The notes under the pieces: model-generated
Told to the model about the DNA's origin: nothing
Seen by the model: the letters and a program-made list of their open reading frames with translations, nothing else
Databases searched by the model: none
Origin: Marinobacter sp. THAF197a
GTDB taxonomy: Bacteria > Pseudomonadota > Gammaproteobacteria > Pseudomonadales > Oleiphilaceae
Length of the DNA stretch: 64,000 nt
Assembly: GCF_009363275.1 (NCBI RefSeq)
Contig: NZ_CP045324.1
Coordinates: 3,472,001-3,536,000, forward strand
Reading direction: 5' to 3'
Part shown: positions 34,099-41,966 of the stretch, piece after piece
How positions within the stretch are numbered: the first letter of the stretch is position 1
Layout of the letters: each line of letters starts with the position of its first letter
Made by a program: the position numbers and the translations under genes

Positions 34099-34941
34099 GT
34101 GATTGACATTGACAGCCTAAACACCAGACAAAAATGGGGAAACAGATTAGTAAAACTGTCGACTTGGGTTTTGCCATTTGTCGGTGCAATATTATCAGTT
34201 TCCACTGATATATCAGCCAAAGAATATCCAATAGCGAATGGATTCATTAAAAACATTCAGAATCATGCCATATGGGGTTTCGTGGCATTTTTTATTCTCA
34301 TATCTATTGGGAAAGCTATGCAACGCCCAGGTAACGTAACTTCCTGGAAAGCTATGCAGATGCATCTAGACGCGATGCAGAAGCTTGCCTGCCGTGAACA
34401 AGATGGGGATATAAACGACAACCATCGTGTAACTTTATTCAAATACAAAAAGTGGTGTTGGCGCAAATTCAGAAACTCACCGACAGCTTGGATAAAGTTA
34501 ATAAAATCCGGACAACACCCAGGGAGTGGCTGGCTAGTCCCAGTGCTAAGATCCGGACAAACAAGCAAGAAAACGAAAACAGTATTCTGGGCTCCAGATG
34601 ACGGCCGAGACGCGGAAGGCATAGCAGGGTACTGTTGGGCTTCAGATGGAGTTGAACTCGCAGAAAACCTACCAACCTTGAGCCCATCCTCAAGCGATCG
34701 TAACAAGACAAAGTACGCCGATAGGACTAGGATGTCGGAAGAGCTAGTTGAAGAATACCTACGCCGCAGAAGACCGCTACCAAGAAGCTTACTTGGTTTA
34801 CCATTAAAAACATCAGCTTACAAAACTTGGGGAGTTATAGTAATCGACAGCAGCGTAGAAGAAGGCATCAACTTCAACGCAGCAGACCAGGCATTTAGAG
34901 CGATAGCAGCACCTGTAGGGGTGCTTCTGGAGGATTTATGA
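34099..34941 (+). CDS. Membrane protein with GAF-like C-terminus, unknown function
   Basis: The product is about 280 residues from the GTG at 34099, which has GGAA upstream; an in-frame TTG at 33979 would add 40 unconvincing residues. Two transmembrane helices lie near the N-terminus (WVLPFVGAILSV and AIWGFVAFFILISIG), followed by a cytoplasmic region. The last 40 residues (TWGVIVIDSSVEEGINF, then AIAAPVGVLLEDL) resemble the end of a GAF domain. It overlaps the next gene by 4 nt (ATGA), so the two form an operon. A membrane-anchored sensor or effector is a guess from architecture. Confidence 0.55.
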   Translation: MIDIDSLNTRQKWGNRLVKLSTWVLPFVGAILSVSTDISAKEYPIANGFIKNIQNHAIWGFVAFFILISIGKAMQRPGNVTSWKAMQMHLDAMQKLACREQDGDINDNHRVTLFKYKKWCWRKFRNSPTAWIKLIKSGQHPGSGWLVPVLRSGQTSKKTKTVFWAPDDGRDAEGIAGYCWASDGVELAENLPTLSPSSSDRNKTKYADRTRMSEELVEEYLRRRRPLPRSLLGLPLKTSAYKTWGVIVIDSSVEEGINFNAADQAFRAIAAPVGVLLEDL

Positions 34942-35375
34942 ATACTCAATGGCTGAAAATCAATCCTTCTGAATTTGCTGAACGAGCCGAAAAAGGTAAC
35001 CAAGGTAGAAAACGTTTCATCTCGCCGTATGATTTGCCTGAGGCCGTTCGCGCCTACGAAAGCCGCGATGGTAACCATATAGTTTTTGAGTTTCGTTATA
35101 TTCCTATCAAAGAAAGTATATTGAAAAAAGAATTAAACGAAGACGTCAACTTCGAAATAGGCAAGGCATCAAAAAGGATCTACAAGATAACCGCCAGAAA
35201 GGAGGCCCTTGAAAAAGGACAAAGCAAGAACGAAGGTTCAGTCGAGAAAATGGAAAACGCATTAGAAAGCCTCATAAAAAGACAAAAAACAAAGGAACTT
35301 AATGTGGACGCGTATTCCGCTAACAAAAAAATAATACACCAGTTTAAGGGCCCACTAACAGAGGAGCTATCTTGA
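34938..35375 (+). CDS. Hypothetical charged protein, partner of the GAF-like membrane protein
   Basis: This gene is not recognised. The 145-residue soluble product is rich in K and E (for example EALEKGQSKNEGSVEKMENALESL) with a likely helical or coiled-coil C-terminal half. The N-terminal part contains AVRAYESRDGNHIVFEFRYI, which looks like beta structure. The ATG overlaps the upstream stop by 4 nt, implying coupled expression. It is convergent with the receiver-domain gene on the other strand, 100 bp away. Confidence 0.6.
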   Translation: MNTQWLKINPSEFAERAEKGNQGRKRFISPYDLPEAVRAYESRDGNHIVFEFRYIPIKESILKKELNEDVNFEIGKASKRIYKITARKEALEKGQSKNEGSVEKMENALESLIKRQKTKELNVDAYSANKKIIHQFKGPLTEELS

Positions 35376-35475
35376 ACGCTCAGTCAGCTACACGAAATTT
35401 AGGGAACAATAAATTGAAGAATTCTACCTAAAAACGAATCAAATAAACTCTATCTCCTATGAGATAAGAGGGCTG

Positions 35476-36405
35476 CTAATCGAAAGAGCCGTCAAAATGA
35501 CCACGGTCAATGAGCTCAAGTAGCTGACGAGTAACCTTCAGATGTTTTCGAAGAGTTAACCGGCGATTCTTGAAAACCTCATCACAATATTCAACATCTC
35601 TGCCAACAAGTTTTGGTGGAAAAGCGTGAGGATCCTCACGAACATGAGCTAACAAGTTACGCTCTTTAACCAACTCATTTTGGAAACTTAAAATTTCTTC
35701 TTTCATCTGGGCTACCGTTTCGCACCCTTTTCTCCTTTTTAAAACACTTAAAACAACACTTATTCTTCCATATGATGTCAGATTATGGTCTATTAGAGCC
35801 TCCTCTAAATTCTCAAGGCTCTTAAAATACTCGACAGCTTTTCTCTGCGATTCATATGAACTCTCAACTTTCTCTTTCACCTTTTTCAGAATTAAATCAT
35901 GAATTCCATGACGATCAGAGGCCGCCAAAAGAAATTCATTTAAAGCACCATCATAATCAGCCAAAGCAGCCATCACAAGGCCACGCATATTGTTTAGGTC
36001 TTGAACTTTTTTAACTGTGGTCTGAATAACATTCATAACCTCCGTTTCAAAATCGTCCCTATCAATACAATACACCCCATCTACATGACTACCGTCCTCA
36101 ATCATTTTTTTCCTGACGGCTTGCGGTCCTGATGAAGAATAAAAAACCACCTCTGTAAAAACGCCATGAGCTCTGAAATCAGCTATAATATCATGACCTT
36201 TACTTCCGTTATCTAACTTGAGATCGACAGCAATAAGATCAAACCGCCTATCTTGGATCAAATCCTTTACATTTGAGGAGTCTAGCTCTCGCTTCACAAC
36301 CAGATCAAAACCAATGTCATCAAGTTCGCCATGAAGAATACGTTCATGGACATTGAACCAGCGATCATTATCCTCAAACCACAATATATTATACTTTAAG
36401 TTCAT
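35476..36405 (-). CDS. Receiver-domain protein with HEPN-like C-terminal domain
   Basis: The 309-residue product has an N-terminal receiver-like domain (about 5-130) with the acidic pair E11/D12 in ILWFEDND, a candidate phospho-acceptor Asp61 in LIAVDLKL and Ser90-92 after VVFY. The usual switch lysine is not evident. The C-terminal half (about 140-300) is all helical with no helix-turn-helix and contains KERNLLAHV (R249, N250, H254). This fits the R-x4-6-H motif of HEPN ribonucleases. The ATG overlaps the stop of the kinase-like gene by 4 nt, so it is the likely target of that ATPase. The nuclease role is inferred. Confidence 0.65.
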   Translation of the reverse strand: MNLKYNILWFEDNDRWFNVHERILHGELDDIGFDLVVKRELDSSNVKDLIQDRRFDLIAVDLKLDNGSKGHDIIADFRAHGVFTEVVFYSSSGPQAVRKKMIEDGSHVDGVYCIDRDDFETEVMNVIQTTVKKVQDLNNMRGLVMAALADYDGALNEFLLAASDRHGIHDLILKKVKEKVESSYESQRKAVEYFKSLENLEEALIDHNLTSYGRISVVLSVLKRRKGCETVAQMKEEILSFQNELVKERNLLAHVREDPHAFPPKLVGRDVEYCDEVFKNRRLTLRKHLKVTRQLLELIDRGHFDGSFD

Positions 36406-38738
36406 TTGGTAAACCTTAACACAAGCTTGAAACCATCATCTTCTAATCGCTCCACGCTTGCAGCTCCGCCAAGCTGCTCCATAGTCTGCCTGACATAATA
36501 GAGCCCCAGCCCAGAACCATCTGTAGTGGTGAACCCTTTGTTAAATATCGAATCAATATTGCCAGAGAAGCCTCTGAAGCCATGCCCTTTGTCCGTAAAT
36601 TCTACGTTAAGAGTTCTTGGGGCATCACGACTGATTACCACGTTAACAACACGAGAGCCCGCTTTCCGAGCATTATTAACTATATTATCACAAACAATAC
36701 CAACCTCTATCGGCTTAAAAGTTTTATTAAACTCCCCAGCCTGATTGTTAACACTGACTTGCACTCCGTCCGCGGAAAACGCAGGACATACCTCAGACAA
36801 GTATTGCTCCATATACCCTGCAAGATCTGCTTCTATGTGTTGAGCGTCAAGAGTAAAATTTGCCCTCGTAGCAAATTTCGTGATCGTATCAATCTGGTTA
36901 CTAACCACGTCTATATTTTCCAGCCAATCTAGAAGCTCCTCCCGATCAATTTCTCGAGGCTTATTGATTATCTTTCTCAACTGCTTAACACACGATTTAA
37001 TGGTACTGGAACCAATCCTAATCTCATGATGAAAAGATAAAAGTCGATCCTCATCCAGCGTTGAAAGAGAACGTAAGAAAAGAACTTCTTTCTCTTTTTG
37101 ATCAAGCGCTTGCTTAATCTCAACTGACTGCTCTTCAGCGTACTTTCGTTTACGCTCTGACTCTTGAAACGCCTTCTCTGTTTTCTCTGCGTACTCAAGC
37201 GCATCAGCTTCAGCACGCCGCATCTCCTCAAACTGCTTTTCCGCTCGCTCGATTCTCTCAAGCAACTCTGTGTCACCGGATACTTGAGCAATATTCCGGA
37301 GTTTTCCAAGGGAAGGTCGGTACTGCTCTGACTTTTGGTCCAGAATATCGAAAAACCTTGGTGAATAAGACAGAACCTCTACATCTCTGGATCCAATTAT
37401 CTTAGAAACGACATCAATTACTCTCGACCTGCCGGCATCCCTTAAAACCCGGCTTGGATCAGAGACATCTTTATCAAACTTGTCGGCCCATGTAACACCG
37501 ACAACATATTTTTCTAGGCGCTTGATACAGTATTCCCAAACACACTCATGCATATCTTGAACAGCTGGAGTTTCAACTAATCCTCCATTACGACTGGATA
37601 CTTCCCTAAAGTCCTTCTCATTTCCAACAACATCGACCCGACCAATGATGTCACGGGTACCAAGATAACGTGATTGGCCTTGTTGTTTTCTCCGGTCTAG
37701 GCCCCAAGTATCATCAACCTCCTCACCAATTGGATATACCCTAAAGCCATTCCTAAATAAAAATAAGGACCCAAAACGAACTGAAGGTATACCGACTCTA
37801 AGAGCAAATGTTTGCTTTGCGGCTCGGTTTAAGTAGTAAATGTTGCAACTAAAATCACTACCTAGAAGGGAAGGGAAAGGCATCTCCTCTCGGATATGAA
37901 AAACAACCTCACCACGATCAACAAGTTCAGTATCTAGCCATTTACCTTCAATCAAGTTCACGGCTATACGCGTTGTTTTTTCTGTCAGCGTTTTAAATAC
38001 AAAATTGCTGATTGGGCCATTGATCACTCCTTTTTTCGGGTCAAACGAATCTTGCGCATCCGGACTTTCCGCTAGACGTTTCTCATCCTGCTCTAAATAC
38101 TGTGGAGCATACAAATAAATTGTGAACTTAGACTGATCAGAAAATGGGTTGATTAGCTTTGCCAGTTCTCTCTTAAGCTTAATAAGCTTCGCATCGCTCC
38201 ATTCCCCCCTTGGATGCTTTATTTGGAGAACAGTGCCGTGTTCACCGAGGGAAAGAGGAGTTGGAACAAGCTTAGGATGTATTTCTTCGTATCCGACAGG
38301 GATCTCGACAAAATGCTTCTTAGAGCTCTTCTCAAAATGCTCCCAATTTACATCTAGTCGACTAACAAGATCCTCCCCAGCCTTACGCGTAAAAATAGTC
38401 AGGTTTTGACCGAGACGATCTGCTGAGAACCGCCCAACCCCTTTACTCCCCGCGTATGGTTTTAAATCTCCTTGATCTTCCGTCCCGTCACTCTTGGCAG
38501 AATAAGCTACAAATAGCCACTTATCTTTGATGTCGGCATAGGACATCCCCTTACCATCATCCCTGATTATGATTCCTTCATCAGTGAACTCGACATCAAC
38601 CCTAGTAGCGCCAGCATCGTAGGAATTCTTTACAAGTTCGAATACAGCAACGAAATCGTCAGTAATTAGATCCTGGCCAATTACCGATTTTAGGTAGGAG
38701 CTAACAGTGAAGTTAAGTTCTTTTGGCTTTTGAGACAT
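36402..38738 (-). CDS. Double-GHKL ATPase/histidine kinase-like protein
   Basis: The 778-residue product starts with an Hsp90/MORC-type GHKL ATPase module: FELVKNSYDAGA (33-44), RDDGKGM (59-65) and the lid GSKGVGRFS (97-105). A middle region (about 110-480) follows, then a coiled coil (about 490-560). A second ATPase resembles a histidine-kinase core, with H-box LLSFHHEIR (His571/572), N-box DNIVNNARKAG (from 685), DKGHGF (717) and DGSGLGLYY (740). There is no signal peptide or transmembrane segment, so it is cytoplasmic. It lies 22 bp after dcm and overlaps the receiver gene. A sensor that phosphorylates that partner is inferred. Confidence 0.75.
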   Translation of the reverse strand: MSQKPKELNFTVSSYLKSVIGQDLITDDFVAVFELVKNSYDAGATRVDVEFTDEGIIIRDDGKGMSYADIKDKWLFVAYSAKSDGTEDQGDLKPYAGSKGVGRFSADRLGQNLTIFTRKAGEDLVSRLDVNWEHFEKSSKKHFVEIPVGYEEIHPKLVPTPLSLGEHGTVLQIKHPRGEWSDAKLIKLKRELAKLINPFSDQSKFTIYLYAPQYLEQDEKRLAESPDAQDSFDPKKGVINGPISNFVFKTLTEKTTRIAVNLIEGKWLDTELVDRGEVVFHIREEMPFPSLLGSDFSCNIYYLNRAAKQTFALRVGIPSVRFGSLFLFRNGFRVYPIGEEVDDTWGLDRRKQQGQSRYLGTRDIIGRVDVVGNEKDFREVSSRNGGLVETPAVQDMHECVWEYCIKRLEKYVVGVTWADKFDKDVSDPSRVLRDAGRSRVIDVVSKIIGSRDVEVLSYSPRFFDILDQKSEQYRPSLGKLRNIAQVSGDTELLERIERAEKQFEEMRRAEADALEYAEKTEKAFQESERKRKYAEEQSVEIKQALDQKEKEVLFLRSLSTLDEDRLLSFHHEIRIGSSTIKSCVKQLRKIINKPREIDREELLDWLENIDVVSNQIDTITKFATRANFTLDAQHIEADLAGYMEQYLSEVCPAFSADGVQVSVNNQAGEFNKTFKPIEVGIVCDNIVNNARKAGSRVVNVVISRDAPRTLNVEFTDKGHGFRGFSGNIDSIFNKGFTTTDGSGLGLYYVRQTMEQLGGAASVERLEDDGFKLVLRFTK

Positions 38739-38760
38739 AAATATCCATGCAGATCAAGCA

Positions 38761-40032
38761 TTATGCTACGTCTTCCTCATTGAGGAGAATCCCTAGATCA
38801 TCGAAGTAGCTTTTCAACATTTCCGCTAAAGCGTTAGCCAATAATGGTGGAACCGCGTTTCCAATTTGAGTGTAACGTGGACACGTCACTTTACGACGCT
38901 TACCGCCTGTTGTATACGGCCCACAAAATGCAAACCAATCTGGAAAGGACTGTATTCGAGCCATCTCCCTGGCTGTAAGGATTCGGGGCTCATTGTAGTG
39001 AAGGATATCATCCGGCAATGTGGTAACAGTCGCCGACGGTCGATTGGGATCAAGCGGCGTTATTGCATGTTTCTTGATGCCATAGCGTTCTCGATCCTCC
39101 AAACTTAGGCTTACCCCCCTCCGGCACTCCCTCAATATGGCAGAAAACCTATCGATAATTTCAGTGCGGTGCCTGGGAAGCCTGAGGCAGTTGGGCATAT
39201 GGCCACCACCACTGCCTTTCCTCATTAACCTTGTGAATGATGAAGACTGCTTACTTCCTGAGTTGTAATCAATTTGTTTGAACCCCTTTATTGAGCTATC
39301 CGTAGCGTCAATCAACTCCTTACCGCTAGTCTCCAAGTCACAAATAGCTTGCCGAACAGTTACCGGCTTGGTTGTAGGAAGCCCCTTAGACTTTAAAAAA
39401 CCAAATCGGCGGTTTTTGAGTCGTACAAATGGGTTTTCGTGAATATCCAGATCGGTGCGACATGCAATTAGAATAAACCTTGGGCGGAGTTGGGGGACGC
39501 CAAACTCCGCACTTTTAACCACCTCAAACTCAACGTCGTACCCTATTCCTTGAAGCCGCTCCTTCACAATTTTGGAATACGGTTCGGAAAGCCCCTTTCC
39601 ATTCGCTTTTGAAAACGGAGAATTAAAGCCCCTTACATTTTCCATGAGAAGGAATTTAGGCCTTACAAGGTCTACAACCTCTATGTATTTCTCAGCAAGG
39701 CGGTTTCTGGGGTCGTTGGGATCGCGTTTTCCTGCAGGAGAAAAGCCCTGGCATGGAGGGCCACCAGCAATGAGATCAACCTTGCCCCCGAGTGCCGCTA
39801 GATCATCGCGGTGTTGTTGCAGGAATACTTCGATGTCGTGATCAGTCTTAGGCAACCAATCTGGCCAGTCATACTCGAATCGAGTGCCATCCACCAAATT
39901 GTGACAAAGTGTTGAGAAGGCATCAGGACTGCGCTCTATGGCGAAAAGTCCCTTCCAGCCCGCCTGGAGCAATCCTAAAGAAAGGCCGCCGCAACCGGCG
40001 AAAAGGTCTATGAATACAGGCTTATTAGACAT
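38761..40032 (-). CDS. DNA cytosine-5 methyltransferase (Dcm type)
   Basis: This enzyme methylates cytosine C5 in a defined DNA site, normally to protect host DNA from a cognate restriction enzyme. The 423-residue product has the ordered family motifs: FIDLFAGCGGLSLG (AdoMet binding), GGPPCQGFS (catalytic Cys), the MENVRGF motif, the QLRPRFILIA motif and a variable target-recognition region (about 200-330). The C-terminal QIGNAVPPLLA closes the set. It is intact. vsr lies upstream and the double-GHKL ATPase 22 bp downstream. The target sequence cannot be read from the protein. Confidence 0.95.
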   Translation of the reverse strand: MSNKPVFIDLFAGCGGLSLGLLQAGWKGLFAIERSPDAFSTLCHNLVDGTRFEYDWPDWLPKTDHDIEVFLQQHRDDLAALGGKVDLIAGGPPCQGFSPAGKRDPNDPRNRLAEKYIEVVDLVRPKFLLMENVRGFNSPFSKANGKGLSEPYSKIVKERLQGIGYDVEFEVVKSAEFGVPQLRPRFILIACRTDLDIHENPFVRLKNRRFGFLKSKGLPTTKPVTVRQAICDLETSGKELIDATDSSIKGFKQIDYNSGSKQSSSFTRLMRKGSGGGHMPNCLRLPRHRTEIIDRFSAILRECRRGVSLSLEDRERYGIKKHAITPLDPNRPSATVTTLPDDILHYNEPRILTAREMARIQSFPDWFAFCGPYTTGGKRRKVTCPRYTQIGNAVPPLLANALAEMLKSYFDDLGILLNEEDVA

Positions 40033-40155
40033 GGGCCTTCCTTGGAAGCGGAATTTCAGTAATTTGCACGTATTCTACAGATTTCTAACGAATTGCTCAG
40101 GACCTTTTGCGCAAAATCATTTAGCATACCAGCAAACTAAAGGTGTGGCCCTGGA

Positions 40156-40554
40156 TCACAGAGCCAAAAGCTCCCTGAGCGCATGGGTTAGAGCCTCAGG
40201 ATCTAATGTTTGGCACTCCCAGATGGCTTCTACCCTCCATCCACCTTCTTCCAGAGCGATCTGATTTTTCTTATCCCTCAATCGGTTAGCGTCAAACTTT
40301 GCCTTCCAGAAATCCTCACGGGTCTTTGGTCTGGATGCGAGATAACACCCAGAGTGTTGGTGCCAAAAACAACCATGTACAAAGATCACCAGTTTGTACT
40401 TGGGAAGTACAACATCCGGTTTCCCCGGTAGATCCTTACGATGAATTCGGAACCGGTATCCCAGGGCGTGGAGGGCCTTCCTAACCCGAATTTCAGGGCG
40501 GGTATTGGCGGGTTTATTGGCTTGCATTATTTTTCTGCGATTTTCGGAGGTCAT
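40156..40554 (-). CDS. vsr: Very short patch repair endonuclease
   Basis: Vsr nicks next to T-G mismatches created by deamination of 5-methylcytosine at Dcm-type sites and so limits mutation caused by the neighbouring methyltransferase. The 132-residue product has the full family pattern: NTRPEIRVRKALHALGYRFRI, then KDLPGKPDVVLP (catalytic Asp) and FVHGCFWHQHSGC (zinc/histidine region), then a DANRLRDKKN helix. It lies upstream of dcm on the same strand with a 123-bp gap. Confidence 0.93.
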   Translation of the reverse strand: MTSENRRKIMQANKPANTRPEIRVRKALHALGYRFRIHRKDLPGKPDVVLPKYKLVIFVHGCFWHQHSGCYLASRPKTREDFWKAKFDANRLRDKKNQIALEEGGWRVEAIWECQTLDPEALTHALRELLAL

Positions 40555-40717
40555 TTTTCCCAGCTTTTCGCATTAGAAAAAGTCTGTTATAGGAATACAC
40601 CACAATGGGATGAAAAATGAACTGCCTTGAACTCACAATCGGTTTCCTGACTCTATCCTGCATGCTCCTGATAATCGGTCCGGTCAAAATAAGCATCTCG
40701 GTTAATATACGACTAGG

Positions 40718-41460
40718 CTAGGTTTGGAAGGGAGGCTTAGGCCTCCCTTCCAAAGCGGATTTCAGTTCTGAGACGGAATAAGGAGGATTTCGTCGATGCA
40801 ACATCGCATGGCAATTCGGGCACATCGGAACCAAGTCCTCTATGGGATCGACGGTATATTCCTCGCCTAGCCTACTGACGGGGACAGTGTGATGAACGTG
40901 AATGAACCCCCTCCCGATTTCTCCATACCTTGCCTCGAACTCCAGGGCACAAACCGTGCAACGGGGACCATAGTGTTGGATACAGGCGTCCCTGGCATTG
41001 CGGTCACGTTCATACCGGTTCACTAGCACCTGGGTACGCTGGCCTTCCCTGTAGCTCGCACCGGGGAGTATTCATGAGTGAACACAGGAGCCTAGTCGGT
41101 GCTATCGGAACCAAATATCCAATCGCCCCTCGCTGGGCGCTGTATTTGAGTATGGGGTATTGGAGTACCTACACCCGCATAGGTAAAGGGAGCCCGGTCT
41201 TGCTCCCTGTAGAAGATAAAAACCCGGTACTCGCCTGAGACCAGGTTTTGGATAGCAGGCCGCGAGAAGTGAGATTGGTTCTTCCCATGCCAAATTAGCT
41301 TCTCACCTTCCCAGTAGTTGTCATAGTCGTGCCCAGTCCTTCCAGAAACACCGACATTGCAGAAGATGTAATAATCGGAACCGTGACGGTGGTAACCGTT
41401 AAGCCAGTCACCACCCCTTTGTTCAGGTGACAGGCCGAGGATGTCGTAGAGGTCGTTTCA
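40718..41460 (-). pseudogene. HNH restriction-type endonuclease pseudogene
   Basis: Two parts of one protein lie in different frames. The upstream part (41457-41092) reads NDLYDILGLSPEQRGG, then YYIFCNVGVSGRTGHDYDNY and IWHGKNQSH, an N-terminal domain seen in some HNH restriction enzymes and resembling DUF3427. It ends at a TAG and begins directly after an in-frame TGA, so it lacks a start. The HNH part (from about 41070 to 40718, possible GTG at 41029) reads EGQRTQVLVNRYERDRNARD, then IHVHHTVPVS and DLVPMCPNCHAMLH, with intact HNH residues. Frame offset and stops between the halves show decay, although the HNH fragment alone could still be translated. Confidence 0.75.
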
Positions 41461-41537
41461 GATGTATGTGGAGCCGACGGTATACATTTGAGCCTTCAAT
41501 TTGGTGTGTAGGCCCAATAAACCTTAGCCTCCCTGTA

Positions 41538-41556
41538 GTGTCAACAAAGTGTCCAC
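41538..41556 (+). repeat. Arm-type repeat pair left of attR
   Basis: GTGTCAAC and GTGTCCAC lie 11 bp apart, about 100 nt inside the right end of the island. They are the kind of short phased repeats bound by the N-terminal domain of tyrosine integrases. Confidence 0.5.
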
Positions 41557-41658
41557 GGGATTGTGTTTTTGTGTGTTCGTCAGTGGTGATCCACTTTCGA
41601 AAGCCGCGGTTTTTATGGGAATTGTGGTTTTCTGTGTTGCTTAAAGAAGGTGCGGCAT

Positions 41659-41706
41659 CGGGTTCAATTCCCGCCGTCTCCACCAACTTCCAAGAGAAAA
41701 GCCCCT
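41659..41706 (+). repeat. attR: right 48-bp direct repeat, remnant of the ssrA 3' end
   Basis: The sequence is identical to 32766-32813, including the tmRNA T arm and CCA and the first arm of the terminator. Upstream of it there is no other tmRNA sequence, so it is the displaced 3' end rather than a second ssrA gene. Confidence 0.9.
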
Positions 41707-41725
41707 GATTCCAGGGGCTTTTTTC
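41697..41725 (+). terminator. Displaced copy of the ssrA terminator
   Basis: AAGCCCCTG pairs with CAGGGGCTT followed by T6; it differs from the copy at 32804-32832 only in the loop. It insulates cheV from transcription across the island. Confidence 0.75.
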
Positions 41726-41750
41726 GTTCTGCCCCCCCATTTCTCTGAAG

Positions 41751-41769
41751 GTGTCCACAAAGTGTCAAC
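41751..41769 (+). repeat. Arm-type repeat pair right of attR
   Basis: GTGTCCAC and GTGTCAAC lie 11 bp apart, 45 nt right of attR. That is almost the same distance as the pair right of attL (48 nt), so this side looks like the left end of another, lost element. Confidence 0.45.
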
Positions 41770-41966
41770 GCAGCTGGGATTTTGAGTGGTTATGTGTGGA
41801 ATGCCGTTTTTGCAGGCGGCTGATTTGTCGGCCCTGTCACCAATTGATACAAACCAGTGAAACCCTGCATCACAGCAAAGCTGCTACTATTGCTACAGAT
41901 GAATTCCAACTTCTACAGAATGGCTCCTTACCGAAGGGGCTTTTGTGTTTGCAAGGATCCTTTTGT

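Larger units (their letters stand above)
32814..41658. mobile_element. Genomic island integrated in ssrA
   Basis: The stretch between the two 48-bp repeats is about 8.8 kb, visibly richer in A+T than the flanks, and carries accessory genes: a phage-type regulator, an unknown two-gene unit and a vsr-dcm-kinase-receiver block with an HNH pseudogene. No integrase, excisionase or transposase gene is present, so the island is either a decayed element or one mobilised by an enzyme encoded elsewhere. Arm-type repeats lie inside both ends. Confidence 0.85.
41461..41966. other. Right end of island and cheV upstream region
   Basis: No gene is supported in this stretch of about 500 bp. It contains the right 48-bp repeat (41659-41706), a copy of the ssrA terminator (41697-41725) and two pairs of arm-type repeats on either side. 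The upstream signals of cheV lie at its end. A 111-codon minus-strand frame crossing the repeat has no family features. Confidence 0.6.

Noticed and set aside
32814..41658. CRISPR array, retron or prophage structural genes in the island
   Set aside because: No regularly spaced repeats, reverse transcriptase or phage structural proteins are present.
41659..41706. Second ssrA gene
   Set aside because: Only the last 27 nt of the tmRNA are present; it is an attachment-site remnant.
41423..41758. 111-codon frame crossing attR
   Set aside because: It runs through the tmRNA remnant and terminator and has no family features.
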